Assembly (NCBI GenBank): GCA_000149265.1 | Contig: CH002902.1 | Coordinates: forward strand, 363,352 to 427,351 | Length of the DNA stretch: 64,000 nucleotides | Direction: 5' to 3' | Source of the DNA: Ciona savignyi | Taxonomy: Eukaryota > Chordata > Ascidiacea > Phlebobranchia > Cionidae | In this document: positions 50,801 to 64,000 of the stretch, one piece after another | How the letters are laid out: each line of letters starts with the position of its first letter | Numbering within the stretch: position 1 is the stretch's first letter | Notes under the pieces: model-generated | Database searches by the model: none | Told to the model about the DNA's origin: nothing | What the model saw: the letters and a program-made list of their open reading frames with translations, nothing else | Position numbers and translations under genes: made by a program

Positions 50801-53800
50801 AAAACGTATGAATCACAACTCGTGTTCGTACATGATATATATAAGTGCCCAGCGGATATCTTCTACTAACAAAGGTGACACCACTTGACTTTGTTTTGGT
50901 AGGTATTAGGCATGAAAAAACACAAAAAGCGACTACCAGTAAACAACAAACGTAAGAAAATGTTTAATTTCATAAACATATGTAAACAAAAATTCAAAAG
51001 GAATTTGGCCAACAAAAAAGTATGAAATAAACAATATTTGATTTCACTCAAATTTTATGACCTAACAATTATTATACTGGAGTGGTATAATTAACAATGC
51101 CTGTGACGTAGAGGGCTTGAGGCCCAGTCACTGGTTACTTTGCTTGTATTTAAAGCATGTAACACTAAACGGCATGAAACAAGCAGGCATAAAATGACAG
51201 ATCAGTTGCTTCCTCGTCATTATGAAACCCACATCCTAATTGAATACGCAACCTGACCCACATGAGGAGCTTAACAATTGGGATTTCCACACACACACCG
51301 CTACATTGACAGCTAAAAACCATTACAACCAGAAACTGCAGAGTACAAACTTTTTTTAACAGGTAACAAACCCTTTTTATACACACACATTCCAGAAATA
51401 TTGGTACATTAACAGCTAAAAAATCATCATATTTAATATTCAAGAAGTGCACTCTACTTATCACAGGTAATGAACTTCTCTTATACACAAATCGCCATAT
51501 TATTATGGAATGCAGATATACAACAATTGGTTCATTCAAAGAGGATAGCAAATCACCAGAGTAGTTTTCACAGAGAAAACGTGATTAACATCTTATGTTA
51601 ATAATTAAATAAACATTTTAATTTTATCAAAACATGTACACATTGTCAGTACGGTAACTAAATTTTAATTAAAAAATATAATTGCTTGATTTGAGCACAA
51701 ATCTTTTAATAATAATAACAGTTAATGTAATAAAATTTTTATAAAATAAAATTTAGGTACAATTTGTTAGACATGCGTAAATTAGAGAAACATAGGTTTT
51801 ACAAAAATACATAACATAATTAATAGTTTAACTATATTAAATTAATTAATATAACCGAATTAAGATTACAATATTTTCTGGAATAAAAAATGAAAGGGAG
51901 TATAGCATAATTACACATTCAGTTTACAGCAGGTATTTTAGTGATTATTCCCAATGAATTTTCAACACCCCATGTAAATAAAATAAAAACAAGGAAACGA
52001 TTGTTAACTACCAGATCCAAGTTAGGTGTTCATCACCAACATTATCAACAATCACTTCTTGTATTTGAAAGGATCATAGATTCCTTTTATTTACATACTG
52101 TTTTATTTTATATTGGTAGATAAAGGCCAATCACTTTTATATGGGTCAGAGGATACCACTCTCTGTCACAGCAGGATAGGATATTTAATTTTATCCCTAT
52201 GGTAAGGCACAATGGCAGTTGATATAACAGGGTAATTGCCACACCCAGTCAGGTTTAAGAGATATTGCAATGCATTATTTTAATACTATAGTTGATATTC
52301 AGTTGGGATAATCAATGGAGCATGAAATTTTGTCTTAGAAATTGGATCTATATCATTTTTTGATCTAAACATAGTCGTCCTAGGTAAGATTTTAACTTGG
52401 TATTGTATGAATATTGTGCTAAGGTGAGATATTATAAAAATATGAACATTTGTTAGAATATCACATGTTCACAGGCGGGTATTTTTTCATTAGGCTTGTA
52501 TCTAAAATACATGTTGCTAGAGTTCTTGATCAAACCATTGTTTATCCTGGTTAAAGCAACCTATATTACAGGACTTGACCAAGGACACCTAATAGCAAAC
52601 GCCAAGCAGGTGGTTTTGATCCCGCAACCTGTAGTCTGGCCGCCCAATGAGTTGCCACGGAAAAAATGCCCAGGAGCTATAAAAATAAATATAAAGAGGT
52701 TTAGACAAAATAATTCTGTGCGACTGGGAACCCTTTCAACGTTAAACAAAAGAAAATAACTAAATAAGTACCGGTATGGTGAAAAGATCAATTTAATTAT
52801 TAGACAGCTCTGACAATGTTGAGGTGTATAGATAACCTATCCCACCTTCCTGGTTAATATTTAATACATAATAACCCAAACAGAAAGAGCATAGCCTAGC
52901 TACTGGCATTCGTTGTTTCCGTGGGGCTATGGCTTTAATAATGCATATTTAGGCCTAGTGGCTACGCTATGTGACCGCGTGCAAAGCAGGTGCACCTGCA
53001 AAGGCTCGTGTGGATTGCGGTAAATTTAGGTATTACAGCGTGTACTTTAAAATAAAGGTTCAGCAATATTTTGAAAAAATCAACACACTTAGCCTAAAGT
53101 TTTACATACCGTATCCTCAAAAGCATTTTCCGACCGAGGACCAGCCCCCAGCTAAACCAATAAACATTTTGCAGAAATGTGATTTCTATGGCAAAGACGA
53201 CACTGGTTTTCCTATTCAGTGGTGACCGCGATTAAGGTTACGCGAAGGAATTATGATATGTGGTTTTTTGAAATATTTTCTCTGCAAAAGACTTTTACCG
53301 CAGTTTACTTGATCGAAACCATCTGCTGGCTCAGTCGGCTGTCTCCTTCGACAAGTCACTTTGCGGACATTGCCTGAGTTTGGTGGAGTAATCGGTTAAA
53401 CTAAAAGAGTAGGGACTTTTTAATCATATACCATACATTGCATTGCTCCGGTAACACGACGACGTACACAAGGCAATCTAACGATTGTCTATGTGTACCA
53501 TCAACGGGTATATATTTCATGAATATCCGATAGCCCGCTTGCACGTGGCTATGGCCGTGTGATTAAGCAATCTGACCGAACTAAAACCAAATTTTGTTGC
53601 AAGGCAAAAAATCAACATCAACTGCATTGGCTTGATTCGACGTACCCTCACCAACATATTTAAATTGGGGGACACTACAACACATTTTGAATAGACCCGT
53701 CAAACTAAATTATTCCTACGTACACATATTATTCTATTAAATGAGCTATTATACAAGGCTCTGAGCTATGCGTACTCGGGTACCAACTTCGTTATTTTAT

Positions 53801-54365
53801 GTATTGATACTGGTGTTATTAAGCTGCCGTAGTTTAGAAACTTAACCCTAAAGCGAGTTTGAAGTTATGCGTGGTAATAGTCGGTGCTCTCCGAATAAAC
53901 AACTTAAAAATTATTCATTTTCGCAACAAAATATAATCAACGCTGGAACATTTAACACAGGCAATCGTCATTTGCGCTTACCTATTTACTGGGATAAACA
54001 TGAATATCCTAGGATAAACATAAATATCTTATCCCAGGATAACAGAGTTGCCAATCTTTAAATTAACTTACGCGACTCATTTACATTATAACCCATTAAG
54101 GCGATGTATGAAAGCGCCTTGTTTAAGAACATAGTCACCTGGCCGCCAGCAGATCTTGATCCTACAACCTTTCGGATGCCGCTATATCGCCGACGCCCCA
54201 ACTAAGCTATCCGGTCGTAATATTAAATAAACAACACAAACAAATGACAAAACAAACTAAGCGATAACTACATTGAGTAAAAATGTATTATCTAACTCGT
54301 ACTGAGCAAGTTTTAGGGTAAATGCGGAATTGAGCACGGGTTAAAAGACACGCATGAATACAATT
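44891..54365. other. Intergenic region before the NOP14 3' end
   Basis: No supported gene in about 9.5 kb. GC-richer until about 48000, then AT-rich. Two diverged ~100-bp direct units lie near 51300-51510 (TACAT-GACAGCTAAAAA then CAGGTAA..). Degraded SINE pieces occur near 52170-52230, 53325-53540 and 53990-54050. Open frames here are short and resemble no known family. Confidence 0.45.
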
Positions 54366-57300
54366 TTAGATCTGAAGTTGGTATTTTTTCCTCTTGATAC
54401 GCTTAACATCTCCTTCTTGATTGGAAAGCAGTCCGTAGATTCTTTTGACTTTGGCTTCTCTTTCCTTGTCCCTGAAAAAGTTTTAAACAATCAGTAATTC
54501 GTCATTTAAAAATTCGAAGAGTATCAAAATTAAAACGCGCCAAGAAAGTTATGCACTATACATTCATTATTTAAGCATATATGAATAAGTAAGTAAGTAT
54601 TAATAATAGGATAATTTATGATTCGGAGGTTTATTATAGGTGATAGGAAAACGCAGGGTGAGCAATAAAACGCAAAGAATACCTAGTAAATAGCATCGGG
54701 TTAATTGTCGTGCAAATATTGCCATTTTTTTAACAAAACTGGAATAGAAACCACTGTGTGCTCGAAGCTACAGGTGATCTAACCCAAGGGTCGACAACCC
54801 CTGGCACGAGAGGCTTTGTCATGGCACGCCGCGTGATTTTTGACGCGCACGCAAAACTCTATAATGTGCAAACTGCACCAACACTACAGTTTTAAAACTC
54901 CTAAAAAATGAAAATTAGTCTTAACTACTTATATTCAAATTAACATAACAATGGTCGGCACCCAAATTTGCTTTCATAATTATATTATTATTAAACTGAA
55001 ACAGTGCATTCAAAAGGTTGCCGACCACTGTTCCCACCGATTGGATTGAACATAAAATAAGACATTTGTGTGTTAACGCATTACACATGCACGTACGCTA
55101 CAATTGTAGCTTGAAATATCATCAGTATATAATGATGATGATTGAAGCCACAATCGAAACGCTTGGCATCTACCACGGCATTAATACTTAGTTCTCACAT
55201 TGCTTCTTGTTCTTTCTGTTGATGCCTGGCAATAAACCTCGAATCCCTTCCGGACTTCACGGAATTGCTCCCTTTCATCTCTCTCCTTCCGCTTGATGGA
55301 AGAAGAACGATCACCGTTTCGCGGTTTCCAGAAGCCATTTGGTTTGGTAATCCGCACTCTTTTTCCTTAAGTGGAATCCCCACTGAAAAAAGGCGTAACC
55401 ATATAAGTTGTCAATATTTCGGGACTGGGGCAAAATAGAAGATGTTGATTGAAATGCCAACTTTTTATAACAATTTATAATTAAAAAAATATTAGCTATG
55501 TTTGTCAGCATTCTAGACTTACACGTCGTCGATTTTCGGATCAAACAGCCGCAAAGGCTTAGGTTTGCGCTCGCCGAAAGATATATGACTTCTTTGCTTT
55601 CCACAATGCGATTGCACGGTTTGAAGGACACCTTCGATTAATTTCGCAAAAACCGGATTGGACTGCTTGAGACTGGTTTTCAACGATTGACAAGTCCTTT
55701 GAATTTGACAGAACAGCTCATCAAACGCAGGGATATCCGAATACAAGGTAGCGAACATTTCCGTGAGTTGAACAGCAGTTGCAATGAGTTGACATCTGTT
55801 ACACGCAGTACGGTCAAATAGAAAACGTTTATGAACCGTCTAACATCAGTATACTGTATGATTTATGTAACAACTAAGATATTTTGAAGGTGCACCTTAC
55901 TATTATATATATCATATTACTATAATAAACATGATGCCAATTACAAACAACTGTAATTATATTCTGAACAATAGTGCACTTGTGTATGAAGATTTCGAAT
56001 GATATAACGGGTGGTGAACGAGATTTTATACATAAAGGTGCTTTCTAAGTAAGAAAATTTAATGGGGAATGAAAAACCACAAGTCGATACACAATATGAA
56101 AACCACAAGTCTGATACAAAACCATATATTATAATCAACTTGAGTTATTAACCATATATTATAATCAACAATCACACGCAAGAGCATACAGGCCTACAGG
56201 GTTCCCATAGTTAATTTGCTAATGCAGCAATTCCGGTATTAACTCGAAGCAGAACAATTAAGTACCTCTGAACATATTACAAGTCAGATTGGCTATGTTG
56301 ATGTACAATATTTAACAAATATACTGAACATACCTTAAAAGATCTGTGTTTTGAATATCATTATGTTCATCCATTACCGTCGTAAGATCAGGTTTTAATT
56401 CATCTATATTATATTTTTTCTTTTCCTTTATTACGAGAAGATCAAAATTTTGAGTGTTTACTCGAGTAGAAGCAACCGTTGGCAAGTCTGAAAAAAAAAA
56501 TAAAACTTGATTCCGGTATCAATATAGGTCCATTTCAGTCTAGTCTTGTGGTTACATAGGTAAGCATGATAAAAAAACAGATAGGATACTATCCTTGGAA
56601 TTGGAAAATGCTAGAAGATTTATTAAATCGCCAATCTTCAAGATTACCTCATGCTCACATGGATTATTGAATATATTGCAGTATGTTAAATACGAAGGAG
56701 ACATTGCTGTAGTTTTTGTTCAACCCTTTATAAACACTGGGTTCGATCAAAGTTTGACAAGTGCCTTGCCACACCTGACGACTGGCTAAAGGCTAGTTTT
56801 GATCCCACCACCTTAAAGATGATAATTCTACATTCTAGGAATAAATAGTCAAGTGGCAGAACAAGCTTCGATCTAAGAGTCTGATTAAACTGTCATTTAG
56901 AAAATAGCTTCATTATTCAAATCAATAGAAACATCCCAATCAAATCTATTTTAGCAACATTTTGTTTAGCAGGACTGTTATTCTAAGGTAGAAACCTGTT
57001 TTGTGTTGCTTGTTTGGTACTGCCATGGATAAAACAGTTGTCAAGAAGTTAACACACTCCGGGATAAATCTTTTTGAGAAGCAAACGTATTCAGATGCCG
57101 TGGTGCAGATAAATAAACCTTTGGCAACATCTCTGTAATGTTAACAATATTCCGTGTGAGCACAGGGTTAGATAAGATATTTCAACTTACACCTATACCT
57201 ATAAATAAGAAAAGCTGGTAGAGTTATCACAAAGGCGATTGTCATTATCTCCTGAATACAAAGAAGGCGTTAATACACAGTATTTCTTAGTATAGAACAG

Positions 57301-60300
57301 TTACAACAGAGAACAAGATAAAAAAACAATTTAATGTTACAATGTAGCAGAATCTGTTACATTTTACGAATTCGGAGACTTTGCCTGAACCCAGTGGTGT
57401 AAATGGTGAGTGAAAAACTGTAGCAGTGTGTAAAGACTGTTGGCCTGAGGTAACCCAACAATTGCCAGCATTATACCACGAAGTCATTTTCGTTCCCCTG
57501 GCTAAACAATAGCATCCAATCCACATAAAACACAACCTTTAAACACCAGGCCTAAATGAGCTATAGAATGACCAGTCGCTGACAGTATAAATACATTTGG
57601 GGGCAAAGCTACAGACTTACCTTAAAGTCAATATTTTGCATGAGTCTAGTAGGTGGGACATGAACAACAGAGCAGGGGTAACTACTGGGTGAGTGAAGTC
57701 ACTTGTTGAATATAATAACTTTATTAACTTGAACTGAATCAGCTGTGAAAGTAAAAAAATCATGTGAATTCGGACAACAGTGCTATATATATAAAACCTC
57801 AGGATTGCATGCAAATGTGGGTAAACTCATCATATATACATAATTATCCAATGCATTGTGAAGATGACAAAACCATTAAAAGGAGAAATATAAATAATAA
57901 TTCTGAGGAATTATGACTGAACAACTTTGAGTTAAAATCCCACCAAGAAAGTAATAATGCATTTGTGCTCTGGTTTTGCGGGGCGTAGCTAGACATTTAC
58001 GTGGTCATGGATAGAGCTACTGGTTTACAATTGGTTGTTAAAAAAAACTCACAATTTCAAACGAAGGCAGGATGGTGCGAGACGACTGAACACAGGAGTA
58101 ATACGACCTCTTTAATCGCTCCTTTACACACTCACAGCAGTTTTCCGGGTTTAGAACGCACAGTTCATAAGCATGACTGTAAATTTTTATATTTAAACCT
58201 ACTACCTTGAAACTCTGATAGTCTTCACATAGTTTGTCCACCACAAGGGTCGGGCATAAGGTAATCGATTGACCACCATTGAAAACTATTATGAACTAAT
58301 TGGGCTAATGTGACATACAATATACATGCCGTAACAAGCACTTATGAGCTAAGGTATATGGCATGACATTATCTGTAACAAAAACTAAAAAAAGAACACT
58401 ATTCACTTGTACAATTAAGCTGCAGCACAAGAACTGACAATTTACAGATCAGTATCGTTGCATCACAGAACAATCATGCAATACTTTCAATAAATTGAAA
58501 AAGATCAATAGCTTACCTTATCAAGGTGTTAATGACAGTGAAATTTGGTTTGGGAACGGCTACTGTGCAGCAATGTTGCCATATGTAAGCAAACAATTCG
58601 ATCATCTTTGCTTTGTTTCCCTTCCCAATGCTGGGAGCAAACCTCTTCCGAAGATCAGAGACCACATCGGATGCGGAGAGATCAGAAGAGGATACAAGAG
58701 CGGAGAACTCCGAATAAGATGCAGGGACTAGCAAAATTATTAGGGTGGAATCAAAAATTGAAATTGAATTTACAAATCAAAAATTTTACAAAAAAAAACA
58801 CATTGAAAACGTGGTTTTAATAAAGATGAATCATAAGTCATATATAAAACAATTTGCCTCTAATTTAAACACAGATAATGTTGATAAATTGTTAACGCAG
58901 TCACTCACATTTGTTTGTCACTTTCACTTCGTTCTTTGCATCATCCTCTTCCGGTGAATCTTGCACCGCATCCGGTTGATCCTCCAGACTTCCAACATCC
59001 TCTTCATTACCGGAATCGATATCCGAGAACTCGTCGGATTGATCCGCATCATTTTCTTCCTCAGAATCTTCTCCGTCATCCACGATACCAAGATCTCCAA
59101 GCTCCGATTCGACTTGGTCCTCCGGAAGATCCACCTCCTCATCAATTGCATCTTCATCCTGGAGGAAATCAAATCAAAAAAATTATTTTATTAAAATAAA
59201 ATCACATTTTTAAGTAATTTTACAGAAAAATATCAGAAATTGTAAACTGTTCTGTAACATTTAATAATGCAAAACTATATAAACAAAATGCCTCTTTAAA
59301 ACATCACCTCTTTTTGTTCATTGTCATCTTCTATATCTTGATCCTCGTCATCAAAATTAAAAGATAAAGGCTCCACGTGTTCAACTGGCTCACGAACATA
59401 ACTGAAAACAAATTTAAGCAATGACTTGATTGAAGAATATACCATTAACAAGCGTCTACACTGCCATATGATCGTGTCATCAATTTCAGCAATGAAGAAT
59501 AGAATGGGAATAGAGACACACAACCTCTATGTACATACACTTATACACTCTTAAAGATACCATACCGCCTTTATGAAGATACAATACAGACCTCTCGATT
59601 CACTCTAAATATTTAGAGTAGAATTACAGAAGTCTACATAAACAATATAAAGAATATTTACATATCTATATACACACATATACACAAATTAATACAGAAA
59701 TTTAAATAGATGTACAAATTTATATCGATACACTGTAAAACAATTATTTTAAACAACAGAAAGTAGATATGAAGCAATAATTTTGGCACATATGAGAAAC
59801 ACACATTGACACTCAAAGAACATTCCTCATTCCAATCTTATTTTAAACTTACTCATCCTCCAAAGCATCGGCCGACTGATGCTTTCTTTGCTTCTTCCCG
59901 TCTCCTTCTGCCATTTGCATCCGGGAGAGTCGCTCCTCTTCCTGTTTCCGGAGCAAAGCCTGCTGCTCCTCGCGCAGCTGCTCTTCAGTTTTCTGCCTGC
60001 ATTCGAAAAGAACCCGGTTACATGTCAACATTTCAATACCTCAGATCCGCATCTTAAATTTGTTTTCAACATCCCAAGCGACGAATTTTCCAAACAAACT
60101 ACTGAAGATTATTAAAGGTGTAATTAAAAGAGTTAAAATTCGCATGCTTTAAAAATTGGCTTCTCACTTATAACCAAGGCCAATTTGCTCAAGAAAAAGC
60201 AATATTTTTTCATGCACTTCTAATCTCACTTGCCGGTGTTCATGAAAAAGACGCATCTCAGCACTGATAGTAGTACTAACATTTAAAATATGAAACCTAC

Positions 60301-63300
60301 TTCTCTGAAGGAGTAGCTTTGCGGTCAAACAGCATTTGCTTAACAGCCAAATCATAATCATCTGGTCCGGACTTCTCTCTTGCACTCTCCTTGTCTGCAC
60401 GAACAATTAATTTGGAAACTTGTACACAATGTGAAAATTATATATGGTTACATCATAGCTCTGAAATAATAAAAATTTATCTTATATAGGTGTTATTTTG
60501 TTGATGCATAATACAAAAAAGTAATCTGAAAAACAGCATTGTAATTTAGAAGTAATGGGGTGAAATATATTAGGAAAAAATATAAATAATAAAATATAAT
60601 AAATATTCAATAAAACAGATACTTTTAAATTACTATCGACTAGGGCTGTGCAAATTCATAAAAAATCTTAACGGTTAACCGATCCAAAAATAAATCGGTT
60701 AACCGGTTAACCGATTAAATCGGCATTTTTCCTACTCGATGTAACGATGCAAACCGACCTCACGGCGTTATAAAAACAACCTGCTTATAGCGGGTATTGT
60801 TATCTTGCGCTGCCGCAAGGCCGGCGTCTTCACAAGATAAGGCCACTTTCCGTCATCTTAGGTTTATATCTTATATTCTTATCGTACGTCGCACTAGTCA
60901 AAACATCGGTGGCCCGCACGAACTGGCCGCTTAATTCGACAAAATATTAAGTCTATTTTGGGAACTAAAGTTTTACAATTGGAAGTTTGCCTATTGTTCG
61001 ACTTTACTTTTTTCAATTAATACACGTGGCCATAACATTGTATACTAGGGCTGTGCAAGAACCTAGATTCTTATAAAGGTTAACCGATCAAAGAAAATAA
61101 CATGGGAAAACGCGCGCGGGAGTGCGTCAGAGGTCCTGTATTGAATCTAGGTCAACGTAACCCTAGGTCAAACCGACGATCAAAGCAATAAACACCGCGA
61201 CGAATCGTTAGAAAAGCGGCGCTGCGGTTAGCAACGCCAAGACCTACAAAATCATACCAAGTCGATACGATCTCGAGGCCTCGTACCATTACTTAGGCCT
61301 ACTGCAAGTCAACTGCGTGGTCTTTAAAAAAAACAACCACCATATAAATTTTTTGGTGATCATGCGCTGTTGTAGGCTAAAAAACGAACACAGTCGGTTA
61401 GCTATTTATTGACTTCATTGACAGTTAACTGACGTCCACGTTAACTTCGCACATCCCTACTTACAAAACGTAATTCCGACGTCCGTAATTTCGTAATTAC
61501 GCCGAGCTCTAATCGGTTAACCATTTACCGATTTTATTAACGGTTAACTGACGTCCCGCCGGTTAACCGGTTAACCGTTAACCGATGCACAGCCCTACCA
61601 TCGACATATATATTAAAACTTATCATGAGATTTTAAATATTATTCTGTTGATCCATATACAGAAAATTATATTACCGTATGAAGTCCGTACAGATGGTTT
61701 GATGAGTTTTTGAAAATCACCCCAAGCATCGTCTAATTTATCCCGTAGTTCGTCAGATTTTTCCTTGGCTGCTTTTTTTTCATACTGTGGATAAGAAAAA
61801 AATCAATTGTTACATTCAAGATACTTTATATGTTAGATGATGGGAAAAGCACTCAAAAGGAGAAAATGGTTAAAAACACATATAAAATACTGTTCTAAAA
61901 TACCTAAAAAAATATTTTACTTTTCATTAATATCTAGTCAGAATTATTGCTTCCTTTAAATCACAAAAATCCATTTAGTGGAAAAATAACAAAATATTAT
62001 TAAAAGGCAACATAAAAAAAATTTACTTTTGCCAGCTTTGATTTTGCGATAATATCTTCGATAACTTCTTTCCTTGTTTTATTCATCTCATCATTAGTTG
62101 TCTCCGATGTCTTCTTGGTGAATATTCCACCACCAAAATGAGCATTTTCAACGTATTCTCCTGGTAGTGAATAGTGTATGGTATTAATATTATTTCAATA
62201 CACAAATAGAAACAAAAGAAAAATCAATCCAGTTTAAACTAATTACGTACACCACATGTACGTACAAAGATTGATTATATATCCAGTAAACTTTTCACAA
62301 TCCCATTAGCTACCCATATTAATAAAGCTAGAAGAAAATGCAGTTTAAAAAAATTGCCAGTTAACAGTTCTCTGGAATTCATCAATGGAAAATCAGTATC
62401 AGGTATTCATTGTAGAAAGGACTATTTCTCGGAAGATCAGTCATCTTTTAAAACTTTCAGGTACTGATAAGTATTTCTGTAACCTAGATTTTTGAACCTC
62501 TTTTGATAAATTCCTTGATTTTCCCATTTAGGAACTTTTAATTTCTTTCATTACAAAATTAAACATATAACATACTCTATTTGGAAGATCTATCATACAG
62601 CTTTCTAGTGAGACCAAATTTTGCCGTTTGGCCAAGAAATCTCGGTGATTTTTCAAAGTGGCATAAGTCGAAAAAGCCAAATTTGTTCATCTCGTTTTTA
62701 AAGGGTTAAACATATAAAATACACTGCTTTTACCTGAGATGGTTCCACCAGGTCCATCTTCGTTATCACTTTCTTCAAAATCATCGAACTTATTCATTGT
62801 AGAAAGCGACCGCCCCAAATGTGTCAGTTCTTCATCATCGTTTAAACTGTGGACAGTGGATTTAAACTAAATCTGAATGTGGTAATTCTAAACTTACAGA
62901 ATGGTATTCATTAACCAAACATCACAATAGACAATAAGTATTAAATATGTATAGAACTTAAAAATTAAGTGTATCGGTATGTTGGAATTTTGTATTTGTA
63001 AATATATAATCACTCCTTTTAAACGTATCAATTTATATTTATTAGTGAGAATTAGACACAGTTAATAGACTTTGTGTTGACAATGAAAAATATACTTTTA
63101 AAAGGTAAGCGCAATAAATAAATCAAATCACCTTTAAAAAGCACTGGATTGCCACAAAACTTACTTGAACTGTGCCATCTTTTCATGTTTTTTCTTCCTC
63201 TCAAGTGAGAATCTATGAAGCATCTTCTCTTCCACAGACATTTGCTCATCATTGACTCCAATTCTCGCATCTCGAAACTGATTCGTTTTATTTCGATGGC

Positions 63301-63941
63301 TGTATTCAGTTAGAAGGGTTTCTTTCCTCTAAAAAAATAGTTTAAGGTTTTGTTCAACATTCTACTAAATAAGAATTGTTTGTCAGATATGATTTTTTCA
63401 GATTTTTCAGATAAGATTTTACTTATACAATATCCGTACATTACATTGTTTCAAAGGTATCAGCCTTCACTGCACAGGGGCAGCACTTTACACAGTTAAA
63501 GGGATTAAAGAAAAACTTCACATTAAACTAGCACAACTAACTGTTACCCTGCTACACATTGATTCAATAGGTTCCATGGGTTCAGTCGAACCCGTTCTTT
63601 GAACGTTGGGATAATCACCGATCCGATTCTTGCTTTTTTACAGACATTAGACATTTTAGCTGTTGTTAGTAAATGATACAAAAGAGAACCTGTTCTTAAA
63701 ATGTTAAATCCCATCCACAGATAAAGCCTTTGAACTATTATACCTTTTTATTAGCTTTAGATCTTGAAACACCAGGTAAACCACGATCGTTTTTTGTTTT
63801 TCGTCCAAGAATAGTGTGCTTTTGTTTGTTTATTTTAATTTCGAAAGGGTTGTTTTTTACTCTTTCCAGGCCTGTTAAACTTTTCTTGTGCTGTTTAGAT
63901 TTTCTTACTCTATCAGATATACCTTTCTTGTGTTTTGCCAT
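54366..63941 (-). CDS. NOP14: NOP14, nucleolar protein for 40S ribosome biogenesis
   Basis: Seventeen exons: 63744-63941, 63165-63328, 62734-62846, 62027-62160, 61676-61784, 60301-60394, 59853-59996, 59308-59401, 58909-59158, 58517-58727, 58053-58176, 57621-57742, 56996-57132, 56334-56487, 55523-55795, 55199-55382, 54366-54471. Known NOP14 proteins act in the nucleolar small-subunit processome, in 18S rRNA maturation. Seen here: a basic N-terminus with NPFEIKINKQKHTILGRKT and GLPGVSR, a Glu/Lys coiled-coil-like centre, an Asp/Glu-rich stretch (about 351-430), TSDFTHPVVTPAL, SKRFIPE, and a basic C-terminus (SNQEGD...KRIKRKK). Length would be about 867 residues. Exon 16 as written cannot be read in one frame: conserved blocks fall in different frames between G/C runs that look one base too long. 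Exon 17 is intact, so sequence error seems likelier than gene death. Confidence 0.93.
60641..61597. mobile_element. hAT-like non-autonomous element in NOP14 intron 5
   Basis: Ends TAGGGCTGTGCA and TGCACAGCCCTA are flanked by 8-bp near-duplicates CTATCGAC (60633-60640) and CCATCGAC (61598-61605), as expected for hAT elements. The inside carries many GGTTAACCG palindromic units near both ends. A second TAGGGCTGTGC begins at 61046, with a matching end at 61459. No transposase. Confidence 0.8.
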
Positions 63942-64000
63942 TGCATTAACTCAACGGAAAGTGTGGAAAAATAACCCGAATAATATACACTATTCCCAAC

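Noticed and set aside
56490..57620. Apparent loss of a conserved middle segment of NOP14
   Set aside because: A closer reading found exon 13 at 56996-57132 (RDVAKGLFIC and SKRFIPE) in correct phase with both neighbours.
58915..59199. Overlapping plus-strand open frames
   Set aside because: Antisense shadows of the Asp/Glu-rich NOP14 exon 9.

Overview
The window is eukaryotic, AT-rich animal DNA with many short spliced exons and abundant tRNA-derived SINEs and small inverted-repeat elements. Gene content (laccase-type multicopper oxidases, a CDC25 phosphatase, NOP14), compact introns and SINE structure fit an ascidian tunicate such as Ciona. The species is an inference. No bacterial-style operons, rRNA genes or CRISPR arrays are present.

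Region 1 (835-32230) is a cluster of three secreted multicopper oxidase (laccase-like) genes. Each has 13 coding exons with introns at identical positions, and each codes for 633 residues: MCO-1 (minus, 835-6701), MCO-2 (plus, 16156-22440) and MCO-3 (minus, 24240-31411). MCO-2 and MCO-3 lie tail to tail. They form the arms of a roughly 8 kb inverted duplication (about 14565-22440 against 24240-32230) that includes upstream DNA and some almost unchanged intron sequence. MCO-1 is more diverged and has Asp in place of the last type 1 copper histidine. A decayed extra first exon lies upstream of MCO-3. The 9.5 kb between MCO-1 and MCO-2 is mostly nested repeats: direct copies A/B, inverted pairs T/T' and X/X', SINEs and a small MITE.

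Region 2 (35753-39220) is a complete eight-exon CDC25 dual-specificity phosphatase gene on the minus strand, reconstructed in frame to 677 residues. It has Tyr where the family normally has His just before the catalytic Cys. A fold-back minisatellite begins about 20 bp upstream of its start codon.

Region 3 (39221-54365) is about 15 kb in which I can support no coding gene. It contains a 100-N assembly gap, a GC-richer part near 40.5-46.5 kb and degraded SINE pieces.

Region 4 (54366-63941) is a 17-exon NOP14 gene (ribosome small-subunit biogenesis) on the minus strand. Its first ATG is 60 bp from the window edge. All exons join in frame except exon 16, where conserved blocks lie in different frames separated by one-base excesses in G or C runs. 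A hAT-like non-autonomous element sits in intron 5.

The three MCO proteins probably act extracellularly in a shared oxidative process. CDC25 (cell-cycle entry) and NOP14 (ribosome assembly) are housekeeping genes with no evident functional link to the cluster. All gene models were built by hand from splice signals and paralogue or family conservation, without transcript evidence.
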